Part shown: one piece after another, positions 1 to 7,535 of the stretch
How positions within the stretch are numbered: position 1 is the stretch's first letter
Layout: each line of letters begins with the position of its first letter
Source of the DNA: DASXAQ01 sp036406615
GTDB taxonomy: Bacteria; Actinomycetota; UBA4738
DNA length: 40,661 nt
Reading direction: 5' to 3'
NCBI GenBank assembly: GCA_036406615.1
Contig: DASXAQ010000040.1
Span: forward strand, 1 to 40,661
Position numbers and translations under genes: made by a program
The notes under the pieces: generated by a model
What the model saw: only the letters and a program-made list of their open reading frames with translations
Told to the model about the DNA's origin: nothing
Database searches by the model: none

Positions 1-1
1 G

Positions 2-649
2 GCCCGCCAGCTGCCGGTCATGCCGGGCGAGGACGGGCCATGGGCGGAGCGGGCCCGCCGGGCCGACGCGCTGGTGCAGCTGTGCTGCTCGGCATCCGGT
101 TCAACCGGCGGTGCCGGTACCACCCTGATCGTGCACGCCCCCCTTGGAGCCCTGACCCGCAACGAGTCCGGCTGCGAGCTGGAGGGCGGCGGGGTCATCC
201 ACCCCGAGACCGCCCGCCGCCTGGGCTGCGAGGCCCGGGTGCAGGTGCAGATCGAGGACGAGCACGCCCAGCCGCTTCGCCTCGGCCGAGCCGTCCGTGA
301 GCCTCCGGCCTGGATGGCCCGCCAGCTGCGCCACCGGGACGGCGAGTGCCGGTTCCCGGGGTGCGGCCGCCGCCAGCACACCCACGCCCATCACATCGTG
401 TGGTGGATGCACGGAGGCCGCACGGACCTGGACAACCTGGTGCTGCTCTGCGGCGCCCACCACAAGCTGGTGCACGAGTTCGGGTGGCGGCTCCGCCGCG
501 AGCGCGACGGCACCGTGGCCTGGTTCCGCCCGAACGGCCTACGGTACCGGGCCGGTCCGGCGCCGCCGAGTGAACCGGCGCCGCCGACGGAACCGGCGCC
601 ATCCACCGCGGTTGAGGAACGCGCACGGTTCGCGCTCGCGACGGCTTGA
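2..649 (+). CDS. HNH endonuclease domain protein (DUF222-type), 5' end outside window
   Basis: The reading frame is open to the left edge, so only the C-terminal part (about 215 residues) is present. It contains a classic HNH nuclease fold: a CRFPGC knuckle, a THAHHI histidine pair, then GGRTDLDNLVLLC and HHKLVHE, which supply the metal and zinc ligands. In actinobacteria this arrangement is usual for DUF222-HNH proteins, a multicopy family of uncertain function often linked to mobile elements. After the HNH domain comes a Pro/Ala/Glu-rich tail built from an 18-bp tandem repeat. It converges with the carboxypeptidase gene. The nuclease domain is clear; the biological role is not. Confidence 0.85.
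   Translation, partial: ARQLPVMPGEDGPWAERARRADALVQLCCSASGSTGGAGTTLIVHAPLGALTRNESGCELEGGGVIHPETARRLGCEARVQVQIEDEHAQPLRLGRAVREPPAWMARQLRHRDGECRFPGCGRRQHTHAHHIVWWMHGGRTDLDNLVLLCGAHHKLVHEFGWRLRRERDGTVAWFRPNGLRYRAGPAPPSEPAPPTEPAPSTAVEERARFALATA
556..609 (+). repeat. 18-bp tandem repeat, three copies, inside the HNH gene
   Basis: Three successive units of the type ACCGGCGCCGCCGAnnGA encode PAPPSE-PAPPTE-PAPSTA. The third copy has diverged. It extends the disordered tail of the HNH protein and could vary in copy number between strains. Confidence 0.7.
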
Positions 650-743
650 GTAACCGCAAGGGCGACGGCCTGAGCGAAGGCGACTAAGAAGGCGACGGCC
701 CGCGGGTAGCCGAGGTCCTGGGAGCGTAACGGTCGACGCGGCG

Positions 744-2399
744 CTACGGGGAGTGCGTCGCGATGATCCGAACGATCCGGTTCTCGATGCGCTTGAGCGC
801 GCTCGGGGTTCCGTGCGACAGGATCGAGAACTCGGCCCAGCCCCCCTCGCTGGACACCCACACCCATCCGGACAGGGCACTGGCGTCGGCGAGCGTTCCG
901 GTCTTCGCCCGAACGCGGAGTCCCGAGAGCCGGCCGCTCAGAGTTCCCTCGCCGGGCCGCGGCAGAGCGGCGCGCAGCGCGTCGAGCCACGGCGCCGATT
1001 CGACGGACCGAAGCAGCGTGACGACGCCGCGAGCAGACACGCGGTTCGCGGATGACAGGCCCGAGGCATCGTAGGCCGTCACGGACACACCCCGTGCGGA
1101 GGCGAATGCGCGGATCGCCGCTGCGGCTTTCGCGATGGTCCCCGGAGCGCCCGATCGCGACGCGCCGATGAGCTTGCCGAGGATCTCGGCGTCGAAGTTC
1201 GACGACCACAGGTCCATGCGGTGCAGCAGCGTGGCCATGCTCGCCGACGTCAACGTGGCAACCGTGTGCAGCCCACGCGGCGCCAGCCCCGCTCCGGGCG
1301 TGCCGGCGACCGTGACACCGAGCGCGCGGAGGGACCGGGTCAGCGTCGCGGCGGCCCGCCGCTCCGGATCGCCGAACGGCACGCCGTGTCGCACGTTGCC
1401 GTTGATCGTGAGCGCCGTCGGCAACGCCACCTCGTCTCGCGGGAAGTCGGGCCGCCAGCCGGGGGCATACCAGTCGTGCGCGAAGTACCCGATGCTTCCC
1501 ATCACCCGGCCGGCGATCCGCTGGATGCCCGCGGCCCGCAGCTCCCGGGCCAGCCTCGCGAGGCGCGCCGACGTGATGGCCGGGTCGCCGCCGCCCAGGA
1601 TCCACAGATTGCCGCGAACCACCCCGTCCCGGACCCGGCCCGCGGCCGCCCGTGTCGTGATGTGTGCGGCGGGTCCGAAGCGGCGTAGCAACGCCATGGA
1701 CAGCAGGAGCTTCTCGTTCGACGCCGGCGCGCGGCCGACCGCGGCGCGGCGTCCATAGACGAACATGCCGCCGTCGGCGACCGAGACCGACATCGCGTGT
1801 CCCGCGGCCAGGGCGTCGACCCGGCGCATCCACTTCGCGCGAGCCACGGTCAGAACGGTCGTCGCGCTGGTGGCTTCCACGGCGCTGCCTCGGAGCTCGA
1901 CGGCGCGAAGGCGGACGGCGCCGAGGAGCGACCAGCCGAAGCACACGGGAACCTCCAGCGACGAGGTCGACCCGAGCGTCCCGGCACGGACCGTCGTCCA
2001 CGACCCGCCGCGCAGGCGCTGGATCGCGACCCGGCTACCGGTCGCGTCCGGGGTCACCGTCGCCGTGGCGTCGACGCACCGCCCCGGAACCGTCGTGCCG
2101 GATGCGAGGGCCAGGGTGATCGTCGATGCCGTGACCCTGGCAGCGGGCGCGGCCGAGGGGGCCGACGACGGCGCGCCGGAGGGTGCCGCCGCCTGCGCGG
2201 TGCGCCCGCCGGTCGTCACGGCCGGCGTCGCCAGGGCGGCGAGCAGCAGGGGACCCGCGAGGAGCCACGACCGCCGGTTGCCCCGCCTGCGCGGCCTCGC
2301 GGCCCAGGCACCGGCGCGGCCGGACGCGCCGGAACCAGGCCATGCCCCGCCCCCGGCGCCGCCGGTTCCGGCGGCAGATGCCAGCTTCTTCCCAGACAC
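744..2399 (-). CDS. dacB: D-alanyl-D-alanine carboxypeptidase/endopeptidase, PBP4 type (peptidase S13)
   Basis: This is a penicillin-binding protein that trims or cleaves peptide cross-links of peptidoglycan outside the membrane. All three active-site motifs are present in order: SxxK as SNEK (S227, K230), SxN as SSN (399-401) and KTG (499-501). The N-terminus has a long Gly/Ala-rich stretch, an arginine cluster (about 37-43) and a hydrophobic segment (about 45-60), consistent with a signal peptide or anchor. About 110 residues then precede the catalytic domain. Translation probably starts at GTG 2399, since GGAGGA lies 8 nt upstream. The length (551 aa) is at the upper end for the family because of the N-terminal extension. 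Confidence 0.9.
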   Translation of the reverse strand: MSGKKLASAAGTGGAGGGAWPGSGASGRAGAWAARPRRRGNRRSWLLAGPLLLAALATPAVTTGGRTAQAAAPSGAPSSAPSAAPAARVTASTITLALASGTTVPGRCVDATATVTPDATGSRVAIQRLRGGSWTTVRAGTLGSTSSLEVPVCFGWSLLGAVRLRAVELRGSAVEATSATTVLTVARAKWMRRVDALAAGHAMSVSVADGGMFVYGRRAAVGRAPASNEKLLLSMALLRRFGPAAHITTRAAAGRVRDGVVRGNLWILGGGDPAITSARLARLARELRAAGIQRIAGRVMGSIGYFAHDWYAPGWRPDFPRDEVALPTALTINGNVRHGVPFGDPERRAAATLTRSLRALGVTVAGTPGAGLAPRGLHTVATLTSASMATLLHRMDLWSSNFDAEILGKLIGASRSGAPGTIAKAAAAIRAFASARGVSVTAYDASGLSSANRVSARGVVTLLRSVESAPWLDALRAALPRPGEGTLSGRLSGLRVRAKTGTLADASALSGWVWVSSEGGWAEFSILSHGTPSALKRIENRIVRIIATHSP

Positions 2400-2490
2400 T
2401 CGACCGATCCTCCGCCGACGCGAACGGCTCGTTCTCCGGCCTCATCGGCAACGGACGTCCCTGCCCTTGAGGAACGCTCGAGGAGGCTAC

Positions 2491-2612
2491 GAGGTTCGTT
2501 CCCGGAGGTACGCGCCGAGGTTCGCCCCGACCCCCGGGAGTTCGCCCCGCCGAGGGTTCGTCCCGGACTCGGAGGTTCGCCCCGACGCGGAGGTTCGCCG
2601 CAGGTTCACGCC
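2491..2612 (+). repeat. Cluster of about eight degenerate GAGGTTCGCCCCG repeats
   Basis: In the gap between dacB and the next gene, copies related to GAGGTTCGCCCCGA begin near 2491, 2505, 2517, 2538, 2552, 2572, 2590 and 2601. Spacing is irregular (11-21 bp). No coding signal explains them. They lie upstream of dacB on one strand and of the 2660 gene on the other. Confidence 0.7.
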
Positions 2613-2659
2613 TTGGCCGTGACGCGCGACGGCCGCGGTGGCAGCATGCTTTCTCGAGC

Positions 2660-3217
2660 ATGTTTGCGTTGCCGGTCGCCGCCCTGATCGCGCATTCGGG
2701 CATCCCGGGGTCCGGCCCGTTCCTGGCCACCGGGTTGTTCCTGGCCGGGGCGGGTGCAGCGTTTGGCGCCTACACGATGAAGGACGCCGACGACCCCCTG
2801 CGCCGCCGAACGGGGATCGGGCTGCGGGTGGTGGCCGGAGGCTGTCTCCTCGTGGCGACGGCGATCCCGTTCGTGATCCGGCCGGGGCCGGCGTTCCACC
2901 GCCCGTCGACGGCAGCACACCTGACGATCGTGTCGCCGCGGGCCGGCCAGGTCTACTCGGGCAATCCCGCGCTCGTGCCCGTGCGCCTGACGCTCGCCGG
3001 CGGCAAGGTGGTGCCGCTCACGTCGCTGCACCTGGTGCCGAACGAAGGCCACATCCATCTGTACCTGGACGGGAAGCTCGTGCAGATGACGGGTCTGGAA
3101 GCGGAGATCTCGGCCGTGCCGGGATCGCACACGCTGCTCGCCGAGTTCGTCGCGATCGACCACCTGTCGTTCGAGCCGCGAGTCCTCGCGTCGGTCCGCT
3201 TCGACGTCCGCGGGTGA
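2660..3217 (+). CDS. Conserved-type membrane protein with extracytoplasmic domain, function unknown
   Basis: The protein has 185 residues. Two hydrophobic segments (about residues 2-40 and 52-74) suggest a hairpin membrane anchor. The remaining ~110 residues look like a compact beta-rich exported domain, with the stretch HIHLYLDGKLV followed by EFVAIDHLSFEPRVLASV. This resembles domains found in CopC-like or DUF4399-like proteins, but I cannot assign it firmly. The ATG at 2660 sits at the end of an inverted repeat (CATGCT, 6 nt, AGCATG; 2645-2662) and has no clear ribosome binding site. The gene is divergent from dacB. Confidence 0.6.
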   Translation: MFALPVAALIAHSGIPGSGPFLATGLFLAGAGAAFGAYTMKDADDPLRRRTGIGLRVVAGGCLLVATAIPFVIRPGPAFHRPSTAAHLTIVSPRAGQVYSGNPALVPVRLTLAGGKVVPLTSLHLVPNEGHIHLYLDGKLVQMTGLEAEISAVPGSHTLLAEFVAIDHLSFEPRVLASVRFDVRG

Positions 3218-3399
3218 AGCTCGTGGGCGCGCGGGGTGTCGTCGGCGTGCGGCCCGTGGGCAGCCAGCACACCGGCAGCGGCGCCAGAGCGTTCAGCTCG
3301 TCGGTGCCTGAGGTTCCTCAGCCAGTCCGGTACCACCACGGGTACTGCCGTCGCAGCCGGAACCGGTACCAGGCATGCCGCAAGCGTCGCGTCAAGTGA
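3214..3399 (+). CDS. Possible small basic protein overlapping the upstream stop
   Basis: A 61-codon frame starts at a GTG that overlaps the stop of the preceding gene in a 4-nt GTGA, a typical sign of translational coupling. The C-terminal half is rich in Arg, Lys, Tyr and Cys (RYHHGYCRRSRNRY, then ACRKRRVK). There is no recognised family, and the third-position GC bias is weak. It could equally be non-coding sequence. Confidence 0.22.
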   Translation: MKLVGARGVVGVRPVGSQHTGSGARAFSSSVPEVPQPVRYHHGYCRRSRNRYQACRKRRVK

Positions 3400-3515
3400 C
3401 TCAGGGGAAGGGGCCGGCGCATCGCCAACGACCCTAGCCGGGCGCGGCCGCGGCGCCATCGCCCGACCGGGGACCCCCGGCCTGGGGATGGCGTGGGTCG
3501 GGTACCCTCGCCGCG
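3218..3515. other. Mostly non-coding stretch before rlmN
   Basis: Apart from the possible small frame to 3399, this ~300-bp stretch holds a perfect inverted repeat CTGAGG-TT-CCTCAG (3308-3321) and two copies of CCGGTACC (3327-3334 and 3363-3370). The leaderless-type -10 element of rlmN lies at its right end. I see no RNA gene here. Confidence 0.5.
3503..3508 (+). promoter_or_regulatory. -10 element TACCCT, leaderless start of rlmN
   Basis: TACCCT is followed by 7 nt and then the ATG of rlmN. With the usual 6-8 nt between -10 and transcription start, the mRNA would begin at or next to the start codon. There is no Shine-Dalgarno sequence. Confidence 0.5.
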
Positions 3516-4547
3516 ATGAGCGGGTTCGACCTCTCGATGGAGGAACTGGCGGCGCGGCTGGCCGAGTGGGGCGAGCCGGCGTACCGCGCCCGGCAGGTGT
3601 ACGCCCAGCTCTGGAAGCGCGCCGCCGACTACGAGCGAATGACGGACGTGTCGCCGGCGCTGCGCGAGCGGCTCTCAAGGGAGGCGCCCCTCGATCTCGA
3701 GGTGCTGCACGAACGCGAGGCCGACGGGGGAGCGACGCGCAAGGCGCTGCTGCGCCTCGGCCGACGACACGTCGTGGAGACCGTCCTCATGCGGTACCCG
3801 GACCGCGTGACCGTGTGCATCTCCTCTCAGGTGGGGTGCGCCATGGACTGTTCGTTCTGCGCGACGGGTCGAATGGGGCTGCAGGGCAATCTCTCCGCGG
3901 GGGAGATCGCCGCGCAGGTCGTGTGGGCGCGGCGCGCCGCGGGGGCCCGCCGGCCGACGAACGTGGTGTTCATGGGGATGGGGGAGCCGCTGGCGAACTA
4001 CCGCCCCGTACGCGACGCGATCGCCCGCTTGCTGGATCCGGCGGGTATGGACCTGGGCGCGCGACACGTCACCGTGTCGACGGTGGGCATCGTCCCCGGC
4101 ATTCGCCGGCTTGCGCGCGACCACCCGCAGGTGGGGCTCGCCGTCAGCCTGCACGCGGCCGACGATGCACTGCGAGACACGCTCGTGCCCGTCAACCGGC
4201 GATGGCCGCTCGACCAGCTCACCCACGCCGTCGAGGAGTGGCGGGAACGCACCGGCCGGCGCCCCTCCATCGAGTGGGCGATGATCGATGGGGTCAACGA
4301 CTCGAATGGACAGGCGCGGCTGCTGGTTCCCATCGCGCGGCGCCTGGGTGCCCACGTGAACCTGATTCCGATGAACCCGGTGGCCGGCGCGCCGATGACG
4401 GGAAGCCCGCCCGCGCGGATCCGCCGGTTCGTCGCGACGCTTCGCGACGGCGGCGTCAACGTCACCGTGCGAGACACGCGAGGCCGCGAGATCCAGGCCG
4501 CGTGCGGACAGCTGCGCTGGGAGGCCGCCGCGTCCGGGCTGGCGTAG
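3516..4547 (+). CDS. rlmN: 23S rRNA A2503 C2-methyltransferase / tRNA A37 methyltransferase RlmN
   Basis: This radical-SAM enzyme methylates C2 of adenosine 2503 in 23S rRNA and of A37 in some tRNAs. The iron-sulfur motif CxxxCxxC is at C108, C112 and C115. Family segments VVFMGMGEPLANY, VSTVGIVPGI and LAVSLHAADD follow. The C-terminal Cys of the catalytic pair is C330 (AACGQLRW). The length of 343 aa is normal. It starts at ATG 3516 right after a TACCCT -10 element. The gene is monocistronic and converges with the Rieske/saccharopine pair. Confidence 0.95.
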   Translation: MSGFDLSMEELAARLAEWGEPAYRARQVYAQLWKRAADYERMTDVSPALRERLSREAPLDLEVLHEREADGGATRKALLRLGRRHVVETVLMRYPDRVTVCISSQVGCAMDCSFCATGRMGLQGNLSAGEIAAQVVWARRAAGARRPTNVVFMGMGEPLANYRPVRDAIARLLDPAGMDLGARHVTVSTVGIVPGIRRLARDHPQVGLAVSLHAADDALRDTLVPVNRRWPLDQLTHAVEEWRERTGRRPSIEWAMIDGVNDSNGQARLLVPIARRLGAHVNLIPMNPVAGAPMTGSPPARIRRFVATLRDGGVNVTVRDTRGREIQAACGQLRWEAAASGLA

Positions 4548-4590
4548 GCCGGCGCGGCGCTGGTGTAGACGGGCGTCGGGGTTGGTGAAT

Positions 4591-4670
4591 GCCGGCCGAC
4601 CCGGATCGCCGCCGGCCGACCCGGATCGCCGCCGGATGGCTCGGGTCGCCGCCGGCCAGGCCAGGTCGCA
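4591..4670 (+). repeat. 20-bp tandem repeat between convergent genes
   Basis: Four head-to-tail units of GCCGGCCGACCCGGATCGCC are present: the first two are identical, the third and fourth degenerate. Looser ~21-bp units of the form GCTGGTGTAGACGGGCGTC extend the pattern left to about 4539, reaching the rlmN stop. The array fills the gap between convergent rlmN and the Rieske gene. Confidence 0.8.
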
Positions 4671-4671
4671 T

Positions 4672-5025
4672 CTACGCGGGCCGCGGCCGCAGCTGCACGT
4701 CCTCGCCCTCGATACGCGCGTCGAAGGAGGCGACCGGCGCCGTCGCCGGGCCGCGCATCACGCCGCCATCGTCCAGCCTGAACTGGCTGCCGTGAGCCGG
4801 ACATGTGGCCACGACGATCGACCCGAACGACCGAACGCGCCCGAGGTGCAGCGGCGCGCCCTGGTGCGTGCAGCGATCCGAGATCGCGAAGAGCCGCCCG
4901 CCCGTTCGGTAGACCATGACGTCGGTCTTCCCGAGCCTCACGCGGATGGGCTTGCCGTCCGCCAGGGAGCCCGCCGCCACGACGGTCGTCCAGCCGTCGG
5001 CATCCCCCGCTGCGCCCTCGTCCAT
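4672..5025 (-). CDS. Rieske [2Fe-2S] ferredoxin-type protein
   Basis: This small soluble protein of 117 residues has the two Rieske cluster-binding boxes: CTHQG (C52, H54) and CPAHGSQF (C75, H78). There is no membrane segment or fused oxygenase domain, so it resembles free Rieske ferredoxins that feed electrons to oxygenases or other redox enzymes. Its ATG shares one base with the stop of the saccharopine-dehydrogenase-like gene upstream (TGATG), so translation is probably coupled. That suggests a working pair, though no partner oxygenase is encoded nearby. The start at 5025 is the only good one. Confidence 0.88.
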   Translation of the reverse strand: MDEGAAGDADGWTTVVAAGSLADGKPIRVRLGKTDVMVYRTGGRLFAISDRCTHQGAPLHLGRVRSFGSIVVATCPAHGSQFRLDDGGVMRGPATAPVASFDARIEGEDVQLRPRPA

Positions 5026-6257
5026 CAGCCCGTGCGTCCGGGTGCCGCTGGCTCCATCTCCCGGATGCCCATCGGGAAGTCGTAGGCGGGCATGAGCTCC
5101 ACGAAGGGGTCCGGATCGAACGCCTCGGGCCCGAGGACGCCGGATCCCTTCCAGGCGCCGCTCGACAACAGCTCCATCGCGATGACCGGGCTCACGGCCG
5201 TCTGCCATACGACGGCCTGCACGCCGTACCGCTTCATGCAGGTCTGGTTGTCGGCGACCTGGTACAGGTAGACCTCGCGCGGCGCGCCGTCCTTCGTCCC
5301 CTTCACCCACGTGCCGGCGCACGTCTTTCCGACCATGCGGTCGCCCAGGTGCGCCGGGTCCGGCAGGCAGGCCGCCACCACGTCGCGGGGCGCGACCTTG
5401 ACGCCTTTGACCCGCACCGGCTCCTTGTTGTCCAGCCCGAGCATGTGGATCGTCTTCAGCACGTCGATGAACTCGCGCCCGAGCCCGTACTTGAACGTCA
5501 CGCGCTTGCACGGGATCCACCGCGGGACCAGCAGGACCTCCTCGTGCTCGACGTTCACGCACTCGACCGGGCCGATGCCCCCGGGAAACTCGAACACCTC
5601 GGGCTCGGAGAACGTCTCGGTCGTGAACCAGCCCTTGCGCTTCTCCCAGATCACCGGCGGGTTGAGGCACTCCTCGATCGTGGTCCAGATGGAGAAGTTC
5701 GGCGCGAACTCGTACCCGCGGACCTCGATGTTGGCGCCGTCGCGAACGCCGATCTCGTCGATCGTGTCGAACAGGTGCTCGTGCGCGTACCTGGCGAACA
5801 CGTCGGCGAGGCCCGGTTCGACCCCCATGCCGACGAGCGCCAGCAGACCCTTTCGCTCCCACTTCGCCGCGCGCTCGAACTGGTAGTCGCCGAGCTTGAC
5901 GCCGGTCTTGCGGAACGGGTCGCTCGGGTGGGGTTGGGACAGGGTCATCGCCATGTCCATGTAGTGACAGCCGGCTCGATAGGCCGCGTCGAAGATCTGT
6001 TCGTTGAACACGGGATCGACCGCGTTCATGATCAGGTCGGCGCGGTGCTTCCGGGCGAGCTCGACGATCGCTCCGCGGTCGCCGGCGTCGAGCTGCGCGA
6101 CCGGCATGACGCGCGGCCTGCCGAGGCGCTCGCGGACCTCGCGGGCGCGCTTTGGGTTGTAGTCGGCCAGGACCATGCGCTCCAGCCAGGGCCGGTCCTT
6201 CGCGACGGTCGCGATGGCCTCGCCGACGCCGCCGACGCCGACCAGCAGCACTCTCAT
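5025..6257 (-). CDS. Saccharopine dehydrogenase-like NAD(P)-dependent oxidoreductase
   Basis: The protein (410 aa) opens with a Rossmann nucleotide-binding motif, VLLVGVGGVGEAIA (residues 3-16). The family continues with DLIMNAVDPVFNEQIFDAA, GCHYMDMAM and GVEPGLADVFA, typical of the LYS9/saccharopine dehydrogenase fold. Members act in lysine metabolism (saccharopine to lysine or aminoadipate semialdehyde) or in carboxynorspermidine/homospermidine synthesis, and sequence alone does not decide here. A strong ribosome binding site (GGGAGGTGGGG) precedes ATG 6257, with a TACACT -10 element upstream. It is coupled to a Rieske protein, which is unusual for this family. Confidence 0.85.
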   Translation of the reverse strand: MRVLLVGVGGVGEAIATVAKDRPWLERMVLADYNPKRAREVRERLGRPRVMPVAQLDAGDRGAIVELARKHRADLIMNAVDPVFNEQIFDAAYRAGCHYMDMAMTLSQPHPSDPFRKTGVKLGDYQFERAAKWERKGLLALVGMGVEPGLADVFARYAHEHLFDTIDEIGVRDGANIEVRGYEFAPNFSIWTTIEECLNPPVIWEKRKGWFTTETFSEPEVFEFPGGIGPVECVNVEHEEVLLVPRWIPCKRVTFKYGLGREFIDVLKTIHMLGLDNKEPVRVKGVKVAPRDVVAACLPDPAHLGDRMVGKTCAGTWVKGTKDGAPREVYLYQVADNQTCMKRYGVQAVVWQTAVSPVIAMELLSSGAWKGSGVLGPEAFDPDPFVELMPAYDFPMGIREMEPAAPGRTG

Positions 6258-6286
6258 GGGGCCCCACCTCCCTCGAGGACCCGCTG

Positions 6287-6292
6287 AGTGTA
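6287..6292 (-). promoter_or_regulatory. -10 element TACACT for the saccharopine-dehydrogenase/Rieske pair
   Basis: On the minus strand TACACT lies about 30 nt before ATG 6257, giving a short leader that holds the GGGAGGTGGGG ribosome binding site. It sits directly after the stop codon of the GGDEF gene. No clear -35 was found. Confidence 0.4.
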
Positions 6293-6293
6293 G

Positions 6294-7346
6294 CTAGGCG
6301 GCCCGGCCCGATCCCGGCGCGCCGGCGACGACCACGCGGGCGCGGCCCTTGCGCTTGGCCTCGTACAACGCGGTGTCGGCGCGCGCGATGAGCGCCTCCG
6401 CCGATTCCTGGGAGTCCCAGCACGCCAGGCCGGCCGAACAGGCCTGGTCGCCGGGCAGGTCCGTGGCCAGGCGCGCGAGGATCGCATGCGCCGCGGCCAG
6501 CTCGCAGTTCGGCAGGACCATCGCGAACTCGTCGCCTCCCAGTCGGGCGAGCACGTCCGTCTCGCGCAGGCGGCTTCGCCACCGGGCGGTGATCTCCTTC
6601 AGGAAGCGGTCGCCGGCCTGGTGGCCGTGGCGGTCGTTGAACTCCTTGAAGTGGTCGACGTCCAGCATGGCCAGGCAGACGGGGAACCGCTCGTTCGTCG
6701 CGCGCTCGAGCACGTGCGACAGGTACTCGTCCCACGCGCGGCGGTTGGCGACCCCGGTGAGCTCGTCCGTTCGCGCCAGCAGGTCAAGCCGGCTCGTGGT
6801 GGCCCGGATCTGCAGGAGGATGCGCTGGACGGAGAATCCCAGGACCGCACACAGGCCCGTCAGCAGGAACGCGCGGCCAAGCCCCTGCGACCCGTTCGGC
6901 TCGCCGAGCAGGGGAGCGAGCAGGACCGCGGCCGCGACGAGCAGCCCGACCGCCAGCTCTCCCGTCGTCGCGAAGACCGCCAGCCACAGGACCGGCAGCA
7001 GCACCAACTGCTCGTACACCGATCCCGAGCCACCGGTCGCCTGGACCAGCAGCAGCACCACGACCATGTACAGCAGCGCGGGAACGGTCTGAAGCACCGA
7101 GGGCAGCCGGTGCCACGGCAGCATGGCCGTCGCCATCACCGTGAAGGCCGTGATGGCGGCCGCCCGAAAGATCAGCGCCGAGCTGCCGCCGGTGTGGGTC
7201 GCCGCCAGGAACAGCAGCCCCATCAGCGTCCCGCCGATCAGCGGGCCGACCTGGCGGAACATGGCTTCGCGGCTCAGCGGCGCGAGGGTCCGGGCGTCCG
7301 GCGATGGCCGGGTGAGATCGATGATGCCCTTGTGCGTTCCGTGCAC
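6294..7346 (-). CDS. Membrane-bound diguanylate cyclase (GGDEF domain)
   Basis: The N-terminal half is a chain of about six hydrophobic membrane segments; the C-terminal ~165 residues form a GGDEF domain that makes cyclic di-GMP. The active-site motif is intact (LGGDEF), as is DVDHFKEFND. An RxxD inhibitory site (RETD) sits exactly five residues before GGDEF, so product inhibition is expected. I chose GTG 7346 (350 aa) because GAGGG lies 9 nt upstream; ATG 7262 (322 aa) has no ribosome binding site but is possible. The gene is divergent from the winged-helix/carbonic-anhydrase gene. No EAL or other c-di-GMP gene is visible in the window. Confidence 0.9.
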   Translation of the reverse strand: MHGTHKGIIDLTRPSPDARTLAPLSREAMFRQVGPLIGGTLMGLLFLAATHTGGSSALIFRAAAITAFTVMATAMLPWHRLPSVLQTVPALLYMVVVLLLVQATGGSGSVYEQLVLLPVLWLAVFATTGELAVGLLVAAAVLLAPLLGEPNGSQGLGRAFLLTGLCAVLGFSVQRILLQIRATTSRLDLLARTDELTGVANRRAWDEYLSHVLERATNERFPVCLAMLDVDHFKEFNDRHGHQAGDRFLKEITARWRSRLRETDVLARLGGDEFAMVLPNCELAAAHAILARLATDLPGDQACSAGLACWDSQESAEALIARADTALYEAKRKGRARVVVAGAPGSGRAA

Positions 7347-7498
7347 TCCGCACCGCCCTCCGGATGGCCGTGTCGCTGGTGTGATCGGCAAAACGGCACG
7401 TTCCGGACGCGTCCCCGAGCAGCGGATTTCTGTGGCTCCCCGTTCGGGGGAAGTCGGTTTCCAAGGGCCGGCTCCGTTGGGCGCGCTGATGTTGGTGC

Positions 7499-7527
7499 TT
7501 GCTTTCCGGAAGCGGAGTTCGTACGTT
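7499..7527 (+). promoter_or_regulatory. Promoter TTGCTT-N17-TACGTT of the winged-helix/CA-like gene
   Basis: -35 TTGCTT (7499-7504), a 17-nt spacer and -10 TACGTT (7522-7527) end 8 nt before ATG 7536, so the transcript would be leaderless or nearly so. A near-palindrome GCTTTCCGGAAGC (7501-7513) overlaps the -35 and could be an operator. Confidence 0.5.
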
Positions 7528-7535
7528 GGGACGGC

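Noticed and set aside
391..2001. A 536-codon open frame antisense to the HNH gene and overlapping dacB in another frame
   Set aside because: Arg/Gly-rich composition with no family motif; it shadows dacB, which has all three active-site motifs.
4672..6735. A single 687-codon frame joining the Rieske protein to upstream sequence
   Set aside because: Only its last 117 codons are recognisable; the rest is an out-of-frame read of the saccharopine-dehydrogenase-like gene and GGDEF gene. The Rieske protein has its own ATG in a TGATG overlap.
6486..7535. Upstream extension of the winged-helix/CA-like frame
   Set aside because: It is antisense to the GGDEF gene; ATG 7536 with a promoter just upstream is the sensible start.
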